Part shown: positions 48,301-60,500 of the stretch, piece after piece
Layout of the letters: each line of letters opens with the position of its first letter
How positions within the stretch are numbered: the stretch's first letter is position 1
Assembly: GCA_004431415.1 (NCBI GenBank)
Contig: QPMI01000103.1
Coordinates: forward strand, 62,001-126,000
Direction of reading: 5' to 3'
Length of the DNA stretch: 64,000 nt
Source: Cyanophora paradoxa
Taxonomy: Eukaryota > Glaucocystophyceae > Cyanophorales > Cyanophoraceae
Notes under the pieces: generated by a model
Told to the model about the DNA's origin: nothing
The model's database searches: none
The model's input: the letters and a program-made list of their open reading frames with translations, nothing else
Position numbers and translations under genes: made by a program

Positions 48301-51300
48301 CGAGGGGCTCGCACGGCGACGTTCGCGAGGACGAGGAGCTGCACCACCGCCTCGAACCACGCCGACCGCGTCTGCCCCGCCCGCCCCCTCAGCCGGGCCG
48401 CCCTGCAGCAGCAGGGCGGGGGCGGGAGGGCGAGAGGGCGGGCGGGCGGACCGCGTCCCAGATCCAGCGGCGGGGGCCCTCCGGGGGCGCGTCCAGCTTC
48501 CCCCGCAGCCGCCGCTTCAGCGCTGCGCGCGGGGCGGCTCGCGCAAGCGCAGGCAGCGGGGGTACGGCGCCGCACCGACGAGGAGGATGTCGCGGAGCTC
48601 GCGCTCGTCAGATGAGAGGAGCGCCCCGCCCTGGGGGAACGGAATCGTTGGGGAGGGAGGAAGAGAGGGGTACGAGCGGGGCGGACCTGGGCCTCGGCGG
48701 CGCCCTCCTCGTCGGCCTTGCGCGCGTTGGAGAAGAAGTAGACGAGCGTGCCGATGATCTGCGGCCGAGGCCTCAGAGGAGAAGCCCCCCGGGGGAGGGG
48801 GGGGGGGAGGGGCGGGGGGTACGGGCCATGGCGAAGCCGACGTAGAGACCGAAGTAGAGGAAGAGGTGGGAGAAGAGGGCGGCCGCCTCATTGTGCCGCG
48901 CCTGCCCGCCCCGCTCAGCGGGGGGGAGAGGGGGGGTGGGTGGGGGGGCTGGGACCTGGACGGCGAAGCCCGGGCCGACGGCGTCCTCGGCGTAGTGGCG
49001 GTACTCGTTCCACTGCTCCAGCGACGCGCTCTCGTACAGGTGCAGCATCGCCATCTGCGAGGGGCGTCGCTCGCGGTGGGAGGCATGATCCACCGCGGCG
49101 CGGGTTGCTCGCGCACGGGGAACGAGTCGAGGTTCTGCCAGTAGAAGAGGGGCTCCCAGCGCGCCTCCATGACCTGCGGCGCGGGGCTCGATGTGGGGGC
49201 GCAGGCGCGGCGGGGCGGGGCGGGGCGGACGGCGCCGGTGGCCTCGTCGAGGTAGGGCCCGGCGCAGTCCTCGACGCGCAGGGCGGCGGGGTTCGTGCAG
49301 CGGTGGTAGGCGCCCCCGAAGAGCCGCACCGCCACCACCCCTGCCCCGCGCACCGCGGCTCAGCCCGAGGGCCCGGCTCGGCGCGGCTCGGCGCGGGCGC
49401 ACCGAAGACACTCCAGAGGGCGGCGTTGATGAGGAGGACGCGGAGGAGGACGCCGCCGCCGTTGCGGAAGGTGGCGATCAGCGCCCGCGTCGTCCGCAGC
49501 CGCGTCAGCAGCCGCAGCATCTGCGCGCGCGGGCGGCCCCGCTCGGAAGCAGCGGGGCGGGCGGCGGGGCGGGGCGAGGCGGGGCGGGCCATGACGGAGC
49601 GGCAGACGCGGAGGGCGCGGAGGGCCTTGTTGGAGGGCAGGTTCAGCCAGTCCGAGATCGTCCTGCCCGCCGTCAGCCGCGGGCACGGGCGGGCGGGCGG
49701 GCGGGGGCGGGGAGAGGGGGCGGGGCGCGCGAGGCGAGGGAGGTGCCGACGACGACGAAGTCGAGGATCGAGAGGGGCTGCCGCAGGTAGGCCCCCTCCC
49801 CCAGCACCAGGCCCTTCGCCGCCACCTGCCCCCCCGCCCATCCCGCCCGCCTGCCGCGTCAGCGCCGAAGGAGGAAGCAGAGCAGAAGCGGGGGGGCGGG
49901 CCTTGAGGGCGAGCTCGAGGGTGAAGAGGACGGTGAAGAAGCCGTTGGCCGCCTCCGTCGACGGCGACACCTTCTCCGGGCTGCCCGCCGCCCGTCGAGG
50001 GCGGTGTGGGAGATCTCGCGGGGGCGGGGCGCACTTGGAGGCCTCGGAGGCCATGACGGCGGCGTTGCAGCAGACCGCCGCCATCGCCAGCCTGCGCGGC
50101 GCGGCGCGGCGCCCGCTGAGTGCCCCGCCCCGCTGCCGGCCGGCCGGCGCCGGCGCCCGCACCAGAAGAACCAGCCCGAGTCGACGATGCGGGCGCAGCG
50201 CTGCCGGAACCCGCTCGACTTCCTGTCGAGGCGGAGGGTGAGGCGGGGCCGGGCGCGGGCGAGGACCGGCGCGCACGGGATGCAGCAGCAGGCGCGGGAG
50301 TCGGGCCCCGTGTAGGGCTCCAGCGCGCGGGAGAGGCGGCGGCCGAGGGCGCGGGCGCGCCCTCCGAGGGAGCGTACGCGCGCCGGGACGAGCGCGCGGA
50401 ACGAGATGACAGACCCGGACCCGCGCCGCGTGCTCGCCGCCCCCGCCCCCGCCCCCGCCCCGGGCCCGGCGCCTCGGGCGGGGGCGGGGCGAGCATGCCC
50501 TCGGGGGCGGGGGCCACCTTGGCCCTCGGGATGGCGAGGCTCGGGACGGCCGCCGCGCTCCGCGGGGCCTCCTTAGCATCCTTTCCACTCGACCGCTGCT
50601 CCTCTTCCGGCTTCGGAGCCGCCTCCGCTCCCTCCTCCTTCTCCTTGTCGCCGGGCTCGGCGGCCCGGGCGCTCGCGGCGGCGCCGGCGAGCTCGGTGCG
50701 GGCCGTCCCCGGCGCGCTCCGCGCCGTCTTGAGGATGCCGCCCTTGGCGGGGGAGCGCAGGGACGAGGGCGGCCCCGGCTTGGGGGAGGGGCGGGGAGCT
50801 CGGGGTCCGAGCGCGGGCCGGCCTCGCCGGCGAACGAGGCGCGGCGGGGCGGCGCCTCCTCGGCGGCCGGGGCGGCGGTGACGACCATGAGGATGGCCGG
50901 CGGGGCGGCGGCGGGGGAGGCGGGGCCGCCGGTGGGGAGGAGGGCGCGCTCCCGCGGCGCGGGGCGGGGGAGCCCAGGGCCGAGGGCTCGGGCGCGATGG
51001 AGACGTTGCTGCCGCGGCGCGCCCGCCCCGCCGGGCTCGCGTCGCTCGCCTTGCGGGCCGTGCGGAGGGCCCCGGCGGGCGGCGAGGAGGGCTTCTCGGG
51101 TCGGGCGGCCCCCCGCCCCGCGCGCCGTGTTCAGCGGCGCCGGCTTCCCTCCCTCCGGCGAGGTCGGCCGCACGCTCAGCTCGTCCTCCGCGCTGCCCGG
51201 GGCCCCCCGTCGGGCGCAGCGCGCGCGGGCGGGCGCCCCGCCGCGTCGCGGGAGGCGCACCTGTCGCGCTCGGGGGACTGGTGCCCGTCCCCTCCGCGGA

Positions 51301-54300
51301 CCGGGTTGTGCTTGTCCCCGGGCGCCCCGGCCGACCCGCTGCGGCGCCCCGTCAGGCGGGGGGAGCCAGGAGCGGAGGGCGCGGCGGGCGAACCTCGGGA
51401 GGTTGTCGCAGATGTTGATGATGACGATCTGAGGGGCGGGGCGCGTGAGCGGAGAGGCGAGGGGGGGGGGGCGCAGGGAGGCGAGAGAGGGCGCGCCGTC
51501 TGCCAGACGTTGATGAGGACGTAGAGGCCGACGAGGAAGATGGCCACGAAGTAGAGGACCGCCGCGGGGCCCACCGCCCGCAGCCCGTCGATCATAATCT
51601 GCGGGCGGAGCGCGCGGTGCGCGCCCGCGTCAAGACGTGTGCCGCGCTGGGCTATGCTTCGCTTCGCGGGGGCGGACGCACGTCGTTCCAGGAGTCGCCC
51701 GACATGACCTGCGGAGGCCGCGTCAGAGAAAGGGGGGGGAGAAGGCGGGAGAACGGGCGGGCCTGGAAGACGGTGCGGTAGGCGCTCCAGAGGTCGTCGA
51801 AGGTCTCGCGGCGGGGCGGCTCCCCGGGGAACCGCGCGCACGCCCCCCTGAACACGCACGAGCCCCCGAAGAGCTGCGGGGGAGAGAGAACTGAGAGGGG
51901 GGTAGGGGGCGGGAGGAGGGGAGGAGCGCGCGCGCCTGCATGCCGGTGACGGAGAGGAGGAGGACGGCGACGGCGTAGAAGGGGAGGAAGTTGAGGAGCG
52001 ACTTGACGGCCCGCCACGTGTTCTCCTCCAGCACCGCAAGCTGCGAGGGGGGGGGGGAGGGATGAGGGGGGGACGAGGGGGGAGGGGGGAGGGGCTAGGG
52101 AGGGGACCGTGGGGTCGGCGCGGGCGAGGGGCCGGAGGACGAGGAGGAGGCGGAGGGCGGCGCCGTAGGGGCGGTCCTTCCCCGACGCCACCTCCGCCAG
52201 CGTCCACGCCGTCGCCGCCAGCTCGATCCAGTTCCTGCCGGCCCCGCCCGCTCGGCTCAGCGCGGACTCCTCGGCACGCCGTGCCGGGGCGGGCCGGGAC
52301 GGGAAAACAAAGGAAGCGGGCACCAGGGGGTGGAGAAGAAGCGGGAGCGTCGGACGAGGAGCTCGCCCACCGTGAAGAAGCCTGCAGCCCCTCAGAGGGG
52401 GGAGGGGGGAGGGAGGGGAAGGAGGGGGGGTACCGAAGAAGACGGCGAAGGCGAGGTAGGCGGCCCAGTGGGCCCAGTCCAGCGCCGGCCCCTGGCCCTC
52501 CCGCCACGCTGCCGCCCCGGTTCGGGCGGGAAGGAGAGGCGACGAGAGGAGCGGGGGCCCGGGCCCGGGCACCGCAGAGGAGGGCGAAGTGCGCGAAGTA
52601 GGCGGCGGAGCGGAGGCCTTGCTGGGCCAGCAGCGCGCCCTTCAGCCGCGCCCGCGCTGCCCCCGAGTTCAGGAGCCGGCGGAGCGCGTGCGGAGGGGGA
52701 GGGCCGCGCCCTTGGAGCGGTCCCAGGAGACGGAGGCGCGGCGGAGGCCGGCGGCGCCCGGCAGGCGCCGGCGGAGGCCGCCAAGCGCGTCCCCCGCGAT
52801 CTCCCGCGTCACCACCCACGGGCGGTACCGGTTCCACAGCCTGCGCCCCGTCGCCTGCGGCTGCGCGGGCGTCCAGGGGGCGGAGGGAGCGTGCGGACCG
52901 GTTCTGGACGAAGAGGAGGATGTTGGCGCCGATGTTGCCCCGCGCCGCCTTGGCCGTCGCCTGGTCGATCTCGTCGTACTTCGTCGTGATGGCTGCGAGC
53001 AGGGTTGAGACGAGAGCTCGGCGGGAGGGGCAGGAAGGGAGGGCGGGGCAGGGCGGGGAGGGGCACCGGCGATGGCCATGTTGAGGATGAGGAAGGCCCC
53101 AAAGATGGCCCTGCGAAGATGGAAGTGAGGGGCGGGCTCTGTAGAAGGCGGGGGCGGGGGCGCGCATGGATATGAAGTAGAGGTAGGCGATGCCGACGTT
53201 CGTCGCGTGGCCCGTCCAGTACCTGAGGCCGGGCTCGCCGGGGGGCGGGCGCGGGGGCGGAGGTGGGGTGGAGGAGGGGGCGGGGGGCGCGCACATGTAC
53301 TTGGTCCACTGGGAGAGGGTGACGGACTGGAAGACGGTGAGGGCGGCCAGCCCCAGGTGGTCGAACCCGAGGTAGCCCCACTGCGGGTTCTGCCGGCGCG
53401 GCGCGGGGCGGGGCGAGGAGGTCGGCGGCGCAGCGAACGCGGGGCCGGCGGGGTCGGGCGCGCTCACGCGGAAGCCGGCGGCGCAGTAGGTGGAGGCGTC
53501 GCAGGGGCGGCCGATGCCGCGCTCGAGGGAGCAGAGGTGGGCGGGGTAGTCCTCGTTCCCGGGCCACCCGGCCGGCTCGAGGCCGCCGGTGAGGCCGTCG
53601 ACGCAGCGCTTGTCCATGAGCCCCTCGAAGAGCTGAATGCCCCCGATCGCTGCGCAGGGCCGGTCAGAACGAACAACAGGGAGCAGCAGAACGAAAGAGC
53701 GGGGGCGGGCCGTAGAGGCCGAAGAAGAAGAGGAGCTGGAGGGAGAGGTGGAAGAGGACGGGCCCCACCGCCGCGATCGCCTTCGCCAGCACCTGCCGCG
53801 CCGCTCGGGCACGAGGGCGGGTGGGGAGGAAGGGAGGGGGGGAGGACGGGGCGGGCCCGCATGGTGGGGAGGTAGCGCTTGAAGCCGCGGAAGGCGCGGA
53901 AGAGGCGGAGGGCGCGCAGCGAGTTGAAGGAGCCGACCTGCGGGGCGATCGCCGCCCACCTGCCGCCGGCGAGGCGAGCGCGGGGGAGGCTCAGCGGCGC
54001 GAGGGAGTCGAGGCGGGGCGGCGCCTCGCACCCGAGGCCGACGACGAGGGCGTCGATGACGCCCCACCCGCTCCGCAGGTGCGACCGGCTGCAGAGCGGG
54101 CGGGCGCGCGTGAGGGGAGCTTGCGCGGGCCGGGGGCGGGGCCGGGGGCACGGGTGGAGGATGGCGCCCTTGGCGACGAGCTGGAGGGCGAGCTCCACCG
54201 TGAAGCACGCTGCGCGGCGAGCTGAGGGGCGCCCGGCGGGGCGGGGCGGGGCGGGGCGCCCCGCGGGGCGCGCTCGGGGGTACCCGTGAAGGCGAGCTCG

Positions 54301-55374
54301 ATCGCTGCGAGGGCGGGGCGGGACGGGGCGGGGGTGAGGACCGGCTGAGGGGCGGGCGGGGGGTAATACTAGAGAAGCGGGTGGGCGGACCGTTCAGGAC
54401 CTGGCCCCGGTAGCAGTCTGGCCCATGCTGAGTCTGCGGGGGTACGGGGCGAGTGAGGGTCGCGGGGAGGGGCCCGCGGGTCGGATCCAGACCGACCTCA
54501 CAGACGGGGTCACGGGCCGCGATGGTTACCTGGAAGCGGCGGAGGGCAGGCCGCCGGTCAGCTGGGGCGGGGGCGGGGGCGGGGGCGGGGCGGGGGCGGG
54601 GCGGGGCGGGGGCGGGGCGGGGGCGGGGGCGGGGCGGGCGGGGGTACGCGCGAAGTTGGAGACGGTGAGGAGGAGGAACGTGAAGTACGTGATGCGCCAC
54701 ACGAGCAGCCGCTGGCAGAGGCGCCGCACGCGGTTCTGCGACCTGCGCCCGACCGTCGCGCCCCGGCCGCCGCGGCGCGCGCCCCGCCCCGCCCCGCCGG
54801 CCGCCCGGCCGCACCGGAAGAGGAAGAGGGCGCGGTCCGGGGGGAACGCCTTGCGAAACGCGCTCTCCCTGTGGCGGGGCTCGCGGCGGGGCGGGCGAGG
54901 CGGGGCAGGCGGGGCGGGCGGGGCGGGCCACTGCTCCTGCGGGGCGTCCCAGCGGAGAAGGACCTCGTCCTCCTCCGCCGTCTCCCGCGCCGACTGCAGC
55001 CCGTCCGAGGAGGACGGCAGCATCGCCTGCCGCCGCGCCTCCTCCTCCTCCTCCCGCCGCAGCTCCTCCTGCTCCTGCAGGTTCCACGCCGACGGGCGGC
55101 GCTGCCGGCGGCGTCAGCCGGCGGCGCGTCCCGTGCAGGCTCGGGCCCCGCTTGCCTTCTTTTGTTGCAGGGGCGCCGCCAGGCTCTTCAACTCTTCCAG
55201 GAAGGAGCCCCGGCGGGAGCCCCGGCGCCCGCCCTCGGCCGCGGCCGCAGGGTTGCCCGCAGGCACCGCGGCCGCAGGGTTGCCCGCAGGCACCGCGGGC
55301 ACGGCAGCGGCATCGCCAGCTACGTCCGTACTCGACGCTTCCGGCGCCACTGCTGCGGTGCTGGAGTGCGGCAT
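45386..55374 (-). CDS. Four-domain voltage-gated cation channel (Cav/Nav superfamily)
   Basis: A pore-forming channel with four S1-S6 domains. Start MPHSSTAAVAPEASS at 55374; the cytoplasmic N-terminus has a PAGNPAAA duplication and an acidic coiled stretch. Arg-rich S4 segments are visible in domain I (RALRLFRAFRGFKRYLP), II (LRLLLVLRPLAR), III (KALRALRVCRSVM, then LLTRLRTTRAL) and IV (SLRALRLIRMS). Pore loops are LTVFQSVTLSQWTKYM (I), TVFQVMSGDSWNDV (II), HLYESASLEQWNEY (III) and TLFRMTTGENW (IV). Filter-position residues are therefore S, D, E and E rather than EEEE (Ca) or DEKA (Na). Domain IV S6 is NNLFIAVVLDAFDAV. The C-tail keeps an EF-hand-like segment and an IQ-like helix (LQAAIRGHAERLAL), and ends DPLDVALF at 45386. 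About 50 short introns are inferred, several GC-AG. Ion selectivity cannot be deduced; Ca or mixed cation is likely. Confidence 0.85.
47246..47297 (-). other. GC-AG intron in the channel gene (domain IV, before S6)
   Basis: Splicing VPFK to ECGSPVVAPVFF restores the conserved Cys-Gly-Ser element before S6. On the sense strand the intron starts GCCCGCC and ends GGCAG, and contains CTGAG near its 3' end. Length 52 nt. Confidence 0.75.
51709..51762 (-). other. GC-AG intron splitting the domain II pore loop
   Basis: The exon end ...TVFQ and the next exon VMSGDSW join to a continuous pore-helix/filter sequence, fixing both boundaries. The sense strand starts GCCCGCCC and ends CTGACGCGGCCTCCGCAG; length 54 nt. 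Confidence 0.85.
55102..55155 (-). other. GC-AG first intron of the channel gene
   Basis: Exon 1 ends LQQKK and exon 2 continues RRPSAWNLQEQEEL in phase. The sense strand starts GCAAGC and ends CTGACGCCGCCGGCAG; length 54 nt. Confidence 0.7.
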
Positions 55375-55831
55375 AGCTGGCCGTACGCTTGCTTAGCTAA
55401 AGTGGCCCATCGCTAAGTCCGGCTCCTGCTTTCAGGCTGGAGAGGAAGCTGGCGTGCACGTTGTGGCGGTTAAGAAGCTGCACTATGCTGCTCGCGGCGG
55501 TGTGTCGTGCGCGCCATGACCGATCCAGTCCCGCACCGGGCGCTCCAAGCTGTGCGCTGCAGAAGAACGAAGCAGCCAATCAAGTGACGAGGGGTTTTGA
55601 GTGCGTGCTTGCACTGCAGAAGCTCGGACCGTCGGTCAGCCCGGGGTACAGGGTCCGTTCAGTTTTCGTTTGGATCAAATCTGCTCGCGCTTTGAACTAT
55701 TTTCGCAGCTCGCAGTGCTCGCAGCTCTGAACCACTTCCGAAGTTCACGACTAGTGCTAGCTGTGCTACTACACGCGAATGCTGAAGAATAATGGCGGTC
55801 GGAGGCGGAACAGCTCCGCCGCGTCCTCGAC
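55375..55831. other. Region between channel start and AP2 repeat gene
   Basis: Upstream of the channel start (minus strand), so the channel promoter should lie here, overlapping the last exon or 3' UTR of the AP2 repeat gene. If the final AP2-gene intron near 55865-55890 is spliced, its frame would continue to about 55676. No other gene is supported. Confidence 0.4.
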
Positions 55832-58800
55832 CTAACGCGTACGGTGAGCTCGAGCGGCGGACGCGGCCCTGCGACGCAGCGGCGGGCGGGCGGGCAAACG
55901 CGGACGTCTTTCATGGTTTCGATGTGGACGAGGCGGAGGAGGGCGCAGCCGAGGCGGCGGCCGGCCTCTTGGAGGACCTCTCGCAGGGACGCCCCCGGGG
56001 CCACGACCACCGCCTCGGCCCGCTTGTCGTCCGGCGAACGCACCTGGATCCGCACGGGCGCCACCACCGGCACCAGCGCCGAGCTGGGGCCCTGCCGCGA
56101 GCCCGAGTCGGCGGGCGACCGCGATGCACGGCGGCGCGGGGGGGGCGGCGCGCCTGGGGGTCCGGGGCGGGGGCGGGGACTGGGACGGCCACGGGTACAG
56201 CGCCCTCGTCCACCGGCTCGACCTTGAGGCGCTTCGGCGAGGCCGCCGCCTCGCCCGGAGCGTCCGCCTCCGCCTCCGCCCCGCGCTTGGGCGAACACCG
56301 CCGTGCGGCCGGCTCCGGGGTGGGCCCTGGCGAGGGTGACCGGTCCTCCTCCAGGGCCGCCTCGTCCCCGCTCGGGGGCTCCTCCGAGGGGGACGGGGCC
56401 CGTCCCTTCCCGAGGCTCGGGTCGAGAAACGCAAGGAGCCTGCGCACGGGCCGCTCGGCGCGGCGGGGCGGGGGCGCGGCGGGCCGGGGCGGGCCGGGGC
56501 CGGCGCACCGTTCCCAGGCGGCGTCGCCGGCCGCGGCATCCGTTGGGTCCGCTTCCACGTCCCACGCGCCCACCGCCTCCCGCGCCCCCTTCCGCCCGAA
56601 CAGGCGCCGGTAGAAGGGCTCCTTTTTGTACCCTGCCCGCCCCTCGGCCGGCGGTCCACGGGGGAGGGCGCGCGGGCGCGGGGCGGACTGTCGAGGGGGA
56701 AGTTGGTGCTCATGGTCCTCGCCTCCGCGGGCCCGTACGCGGCGATGGCCAGCCGGTCCCGCTCCATCGCCGCCGCCTGCGCCCGCCCGCCCGCGTCAGC
56801 TCCCGCCGACCCCTGGAGGCGTGTGTGTGCGTGCACGCGCCTTGGCCGTGCGGCAAAGCCACCCAAAGCGCTGCGCGGGGCCTCAGGCCACGGCCAGGCG
56901 GGGAAGGGACGAAGAGCTTGAAAGCGGCTCGCCCACTTGCCGCGCCAGTCGAGCGTCGGGAGGAAGCGACCGGTGTTTTTGCACACGAGGACGCCGCGGT
57001 ACTCGCAGCCGCCCGCCACGCCCTCTGCGCGCCGCCGTCACTCTCCGGATCCGAGGGGTTCCGGCACAACGGTGAGCTCACCGGCGGCACCGCAGGACGG
57101 GTCGAAGACACACCCGAGATCACCCGCCTCGCCCGCTTCGCCCGCCTCGCCCGTTGCGGCCGTCGCTGCCGCCGCCTCCTCGGCGCCCCGGCACTTCTTC
57201 ATGAACTTCTTCAGCTAGAGCGGAACCGTGGGCTGGGGTGAGGCGGGGCGTCCGGCGCGCCACGCAAAAGCGGCGGCGGCACCTTGTCCCACATGTCCTC
57301 GCAGTCTGTCCCTGTGAAGTCGCGGAAGCCGAATGCGGGCGCCGCATTGCTCTCCACCAGCTCCCGGTAGAAGCGCTCCCCGCGGTAGTCTGCCGGCTGG
57401 CCCCGTCAGGCGGGAGGGGGAGAGCCGGGCTCCGGAGGTGGGGGCGGGGCGGGCCGTCCAGGGTGTAGTTCAGGCGGCGGCCGCAGTTCGCAGGGCCGAC
57501 CGCGGCGATGGTGTAGCGGTCGTGCTCCCGCGCCGCCTCCTGCCCCGGCCGTCAGGGGGTTGGGGGGGGGGGCCATTAGAGAGCGCACCTCGGCGGACTG
57601 ACAAGGGGCGAGCTTGAACTGCGAGGCGCTCGCCCGGTCAGCCTCGGGCGTTGAGGCGGGGGGGCCGGTGGGCGGGCCCGGGGCCCCGGGGGTACACCTT
57701 CCGGTGGTGGAAGTCGACCTGAGCTTGGAAGAGGCCGCCCACCTCGCGCACCCCCTTCAGGCCCCCGCCCCGCACCCGCCTCACCGCAGCCCCCGGCGCC
57801 ACCGGTACCGCCGCCGGAGGTCGCTCGAGCGCGCACGCCTCCATCGCCATCGAGGTCCACAGCGCGGCCCCCGGATCCGTCATAAACGCGAGCAGGCTGC
57901 ACGCGCGTGAGGCGGGCGCAGGAGGGCCGATCGAGTCCGAAGCGGACCGGTCCCAGGCGCCCAGGGAGCCCGGGTCCGGGTCATTCGCCCCCACGGGCGG
58001 CGCGGGGAGCGACATGAAGAGCCGCTGGTACCAGCCCTCCTGCTCATACACTGCGGGAGGAGGTGTGGGCGTGGGTTAGGGCGGGGGCGCTCCGGGGGGG
58101 TACGGTGCAGGTCGAAGTTGAGGCCGCGTTCGGGGGCGCCTTCTGGCCCCCAGCACCCGATCACGAAACGATCGTGCGCCCTCGCAGCCGCCTGCGCGCG
58201 CCCCGCTCATGCGCGGCAAAAGGAGGGAGCGGGGGGAGATGGTGCGGGGGGTAAGCGCCTCCAGAGAGCTCTCCAATGGGAGGCAGCGCTGCAGTCGGGT
58301 GGGGCCGCTTCAGGCCCCCGGCAGCACGATCGCGAGGGGCGGGGCGGGGCGGGGCGGCGCGCCGTCTCGCCGTCCGGCCACTGGAAGGAGGGGAGGACCT
58401 TGCCGTCCTCCTGCTGCGAGACCCCGCGGAACTCGACCGGTCGCGCCGCGGGGACGATCGCGAGGGCGCCCGGCGCCGCCGCCGGGGCGCACGCCGCCCC
58501 GGCCGACGGCTCCGCCGGGGGACACTTCGCGGCCATGAACTCTTTGAGCCTGCCGAGGGAGGGCGGTCAGAGCGGCGAGGGGCGGAGCGCAGCGGCGCGC
58601 GCCTGGCCCATGCCGCCTTGCTCCCCGGGACGTCGGAGTCGTAGATGCCGACGGTGGGGAGGGGCAGCACCTCGCCCCGGAAGAGCGCTGCGGCGGGCCG
58701 GGCCCCGTTCGGACGGAGCAGAGCAGAGCAGGGCGAGAGCTCAGCGGCGGTCGGAGCGGACCGCGGAAGAAGGGCTCGTGCTCGTAGCTGGCGAGGGGGA

Positions 58801-60454
58801 AGGCGAGGAGGCCGCCCTCGGCGGCCCCGAGGCCCCGGGTGGCGAGCAGGTGCCGGTCCCGGTCCCGCGCCGCCTCCTCCGCAGTCGCCCGCCTCCGCAG
58901 CTTCCGCTGCGCAGAGACGTGCGCTGAGCGATGGGGAGAGGCTCCGGGCTCGTCCGGGCCCCGCGCGCGCGCTCGCACCGTGACTTCGCCCCACACGAAC
59001 GAGGCGCGGAAGGTCCCGTCCTTCTTCTGCACCACGTCCACGTAGCCCAGGGAGCCGGCGGGGGGAGGCCAGCTGCGGGGCGGGGGCGACCCGCAGGCCG
59101 GGCCGCAGCCGGGGGATGGGGGCGCGCAGTCCTCGGACGGCGCGCCTTCAGAGCCGGGGCGCGCCTGCTCCAGCTCGGCGGCGGGGGGCGGCGTCGCGAT
59201 CTCGGGTTCGGGCCCGGGCGGGGCCTCCCAGTCGCCGGTGTCGCAGGCGGCCGCGGCGTCGTGCGGGGCGGCGAGGGCGGGCCGGCGGCGGGCGGCGGCG
59301 CCGGCGGCTCGGCCTCCGCTTGCGTTCCCTGCTGCTCCGCCGGCGGCGCGGGCGCCTCGCGGGGCGGAGCGGGCAGGTCGCTGCGGAACTCGACTTGCAT
59401 GTGGGGCGCCAGCCGCGCCGCCACCTCCGCGAACACTTTGCAGTAGAGCTGCGCGCGGCCCCTCGCTCAGAGCAGGCGGAGGAGGGGCGGGGCGAGGCGG
59501 GGCGGGGCGGGGCAGGGCGGGGCGGGCCAGGAAGGTCCGGCTCCCGATCGGGTACTCGCTGGGCACGTAGACGTGGAGGGAGTACTGGTCCGGGGGCGCG
59601 TCTTTCAGCGTGTCCGCCATCTGCGCCGCCTCAGCGCTGGCAGTAGCCCAACGCTGCGCGGCCGGGCGGGGCGCGCCATCGCCTCCATCGCGGCGGCCAG
59701 CAGGCGCGCCTGCTCAGGGTCGCGCGCCGCCTCCTGCGGCCCGCCGCGTCGGGTCAGGCGGCGCGCGGCGGCGGCGGCGCGGCGGGCCGGGCGCGCCTCC
59801 TCGGCGATCGCGATCTCTTCCGGCGTCAGCGGCTCCGTGCGGCAGTAGCCGGCCTGCGCCTCCTCCCCTCCGGGCGCCGACGCCCCCTCGGGGGACCCCT
59901 CACGCCCCTCGCTCTCGCCGTTCACCTCGCCCTGGCGGGTCTTGTCAGCGTCGGGCCGGGGAGGCGGGACGAGCCTCGGAGGCGAACGAGAAGCCGCGCA
60001 CGAGGCTCTGGGCCCGCTCCCCGCCGGCTCTGCCGCCTGCTCCGGCTCGGGCGCCGGCGGGGCGGGGGCTCCGCGGGGCCGGCGGGCGGGGCCGGCGTCG
60101 AGGACTCCGCGCGAGGGCGGCCTGACGGGCCGGGGGCCGGCGTCTCCGCCGGCGGCGAGAGAGCTCCCCCAGCTGTGGACGAGGGAGCTGAGAGGCGGCG
60201 TGTGCGTGGGCCAGCGGGCGTCTGGGCCGCCGCACCGGCGGCAGAGGCTGGCGTGGCTAGCGAGCCCGCGCTGCGCGAGGAGGGCGCGGGGGACGGCGCT
60301 GCAGGGGCCGTGAGGCCGAGGGCGCCGGGCCGGCGGGGGCAGGGCCGGGCGGGAGGGCACCCAAGGAGGAGGCCCCGGGGGAGAAGCACAAGGGCTCTGC
60401 GGGGCACGTGAGGGGCGGTTCCGGGCCCGCCCCCGCCCCGCGAGCCGCGCGCAC
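55832..60454 (-). CDS. Multi-AP2-like repeat protein (four modules), putative transcription factor
   Basis: A Pro/Ala-rich N-terminus (start uncertain, 60407 or 60454) is followed by four modules, each with a beta-sheet part and an AP2 helix part. A: GYVDVVQKKDGTFRASFVWGE then EEAARDRDRHLLATRG. B: EFRGVSQQEDGKVLPSFQWP then AAARAHDRFVIGCWGPE...LNFDL. C: GLKGVREVGGLFQAQVDF then EAAREHDRYTIAAVGP...LNYTL. D: EYRGVLVCKNTGRFLPTLDW then AAAMERDRLAIAAYGP...TNFPL. These match the AP2/ERF pattern (YRGV, W.A, EAA.A.DR..I...G, NF). After each helix comes a recurrent FYR.LF...D...W...FM extension. The end carries a Ser/Pro-rich linker with KRLKVEP and a beta-grasp-like segment (IQVRSPDDKRAEAVVVAP...LHIETMKDV type), possibly ubiquitin-like; low certainty. 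DNA binding is inference from the fold. Exon limits and stop are approximate. Confidence 0.65.
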
Positions 60455-60500
60455 GGGAGGGCGGGTAGCTGTTGTGCTTCGGCTCTGAAAAGCGGCGGCG

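Noticed and set aside
51176-55087. 1303-codon continuous minus frame as a single exon
   Set aside because: It contains fragments of the channel separated by frame-breaking, non-conserved Pro/Arg-rich stretches with donor- and acceptor-like ends. It is a read-through of introns, not one exon.
45386-55374. Channel as a Nav (DEKA) or NALCN orthologue
   Set aside because: No Lys occurs at the domain III filter position (Glu is present) and the domain I residue is Ser; neither filter signature fits.
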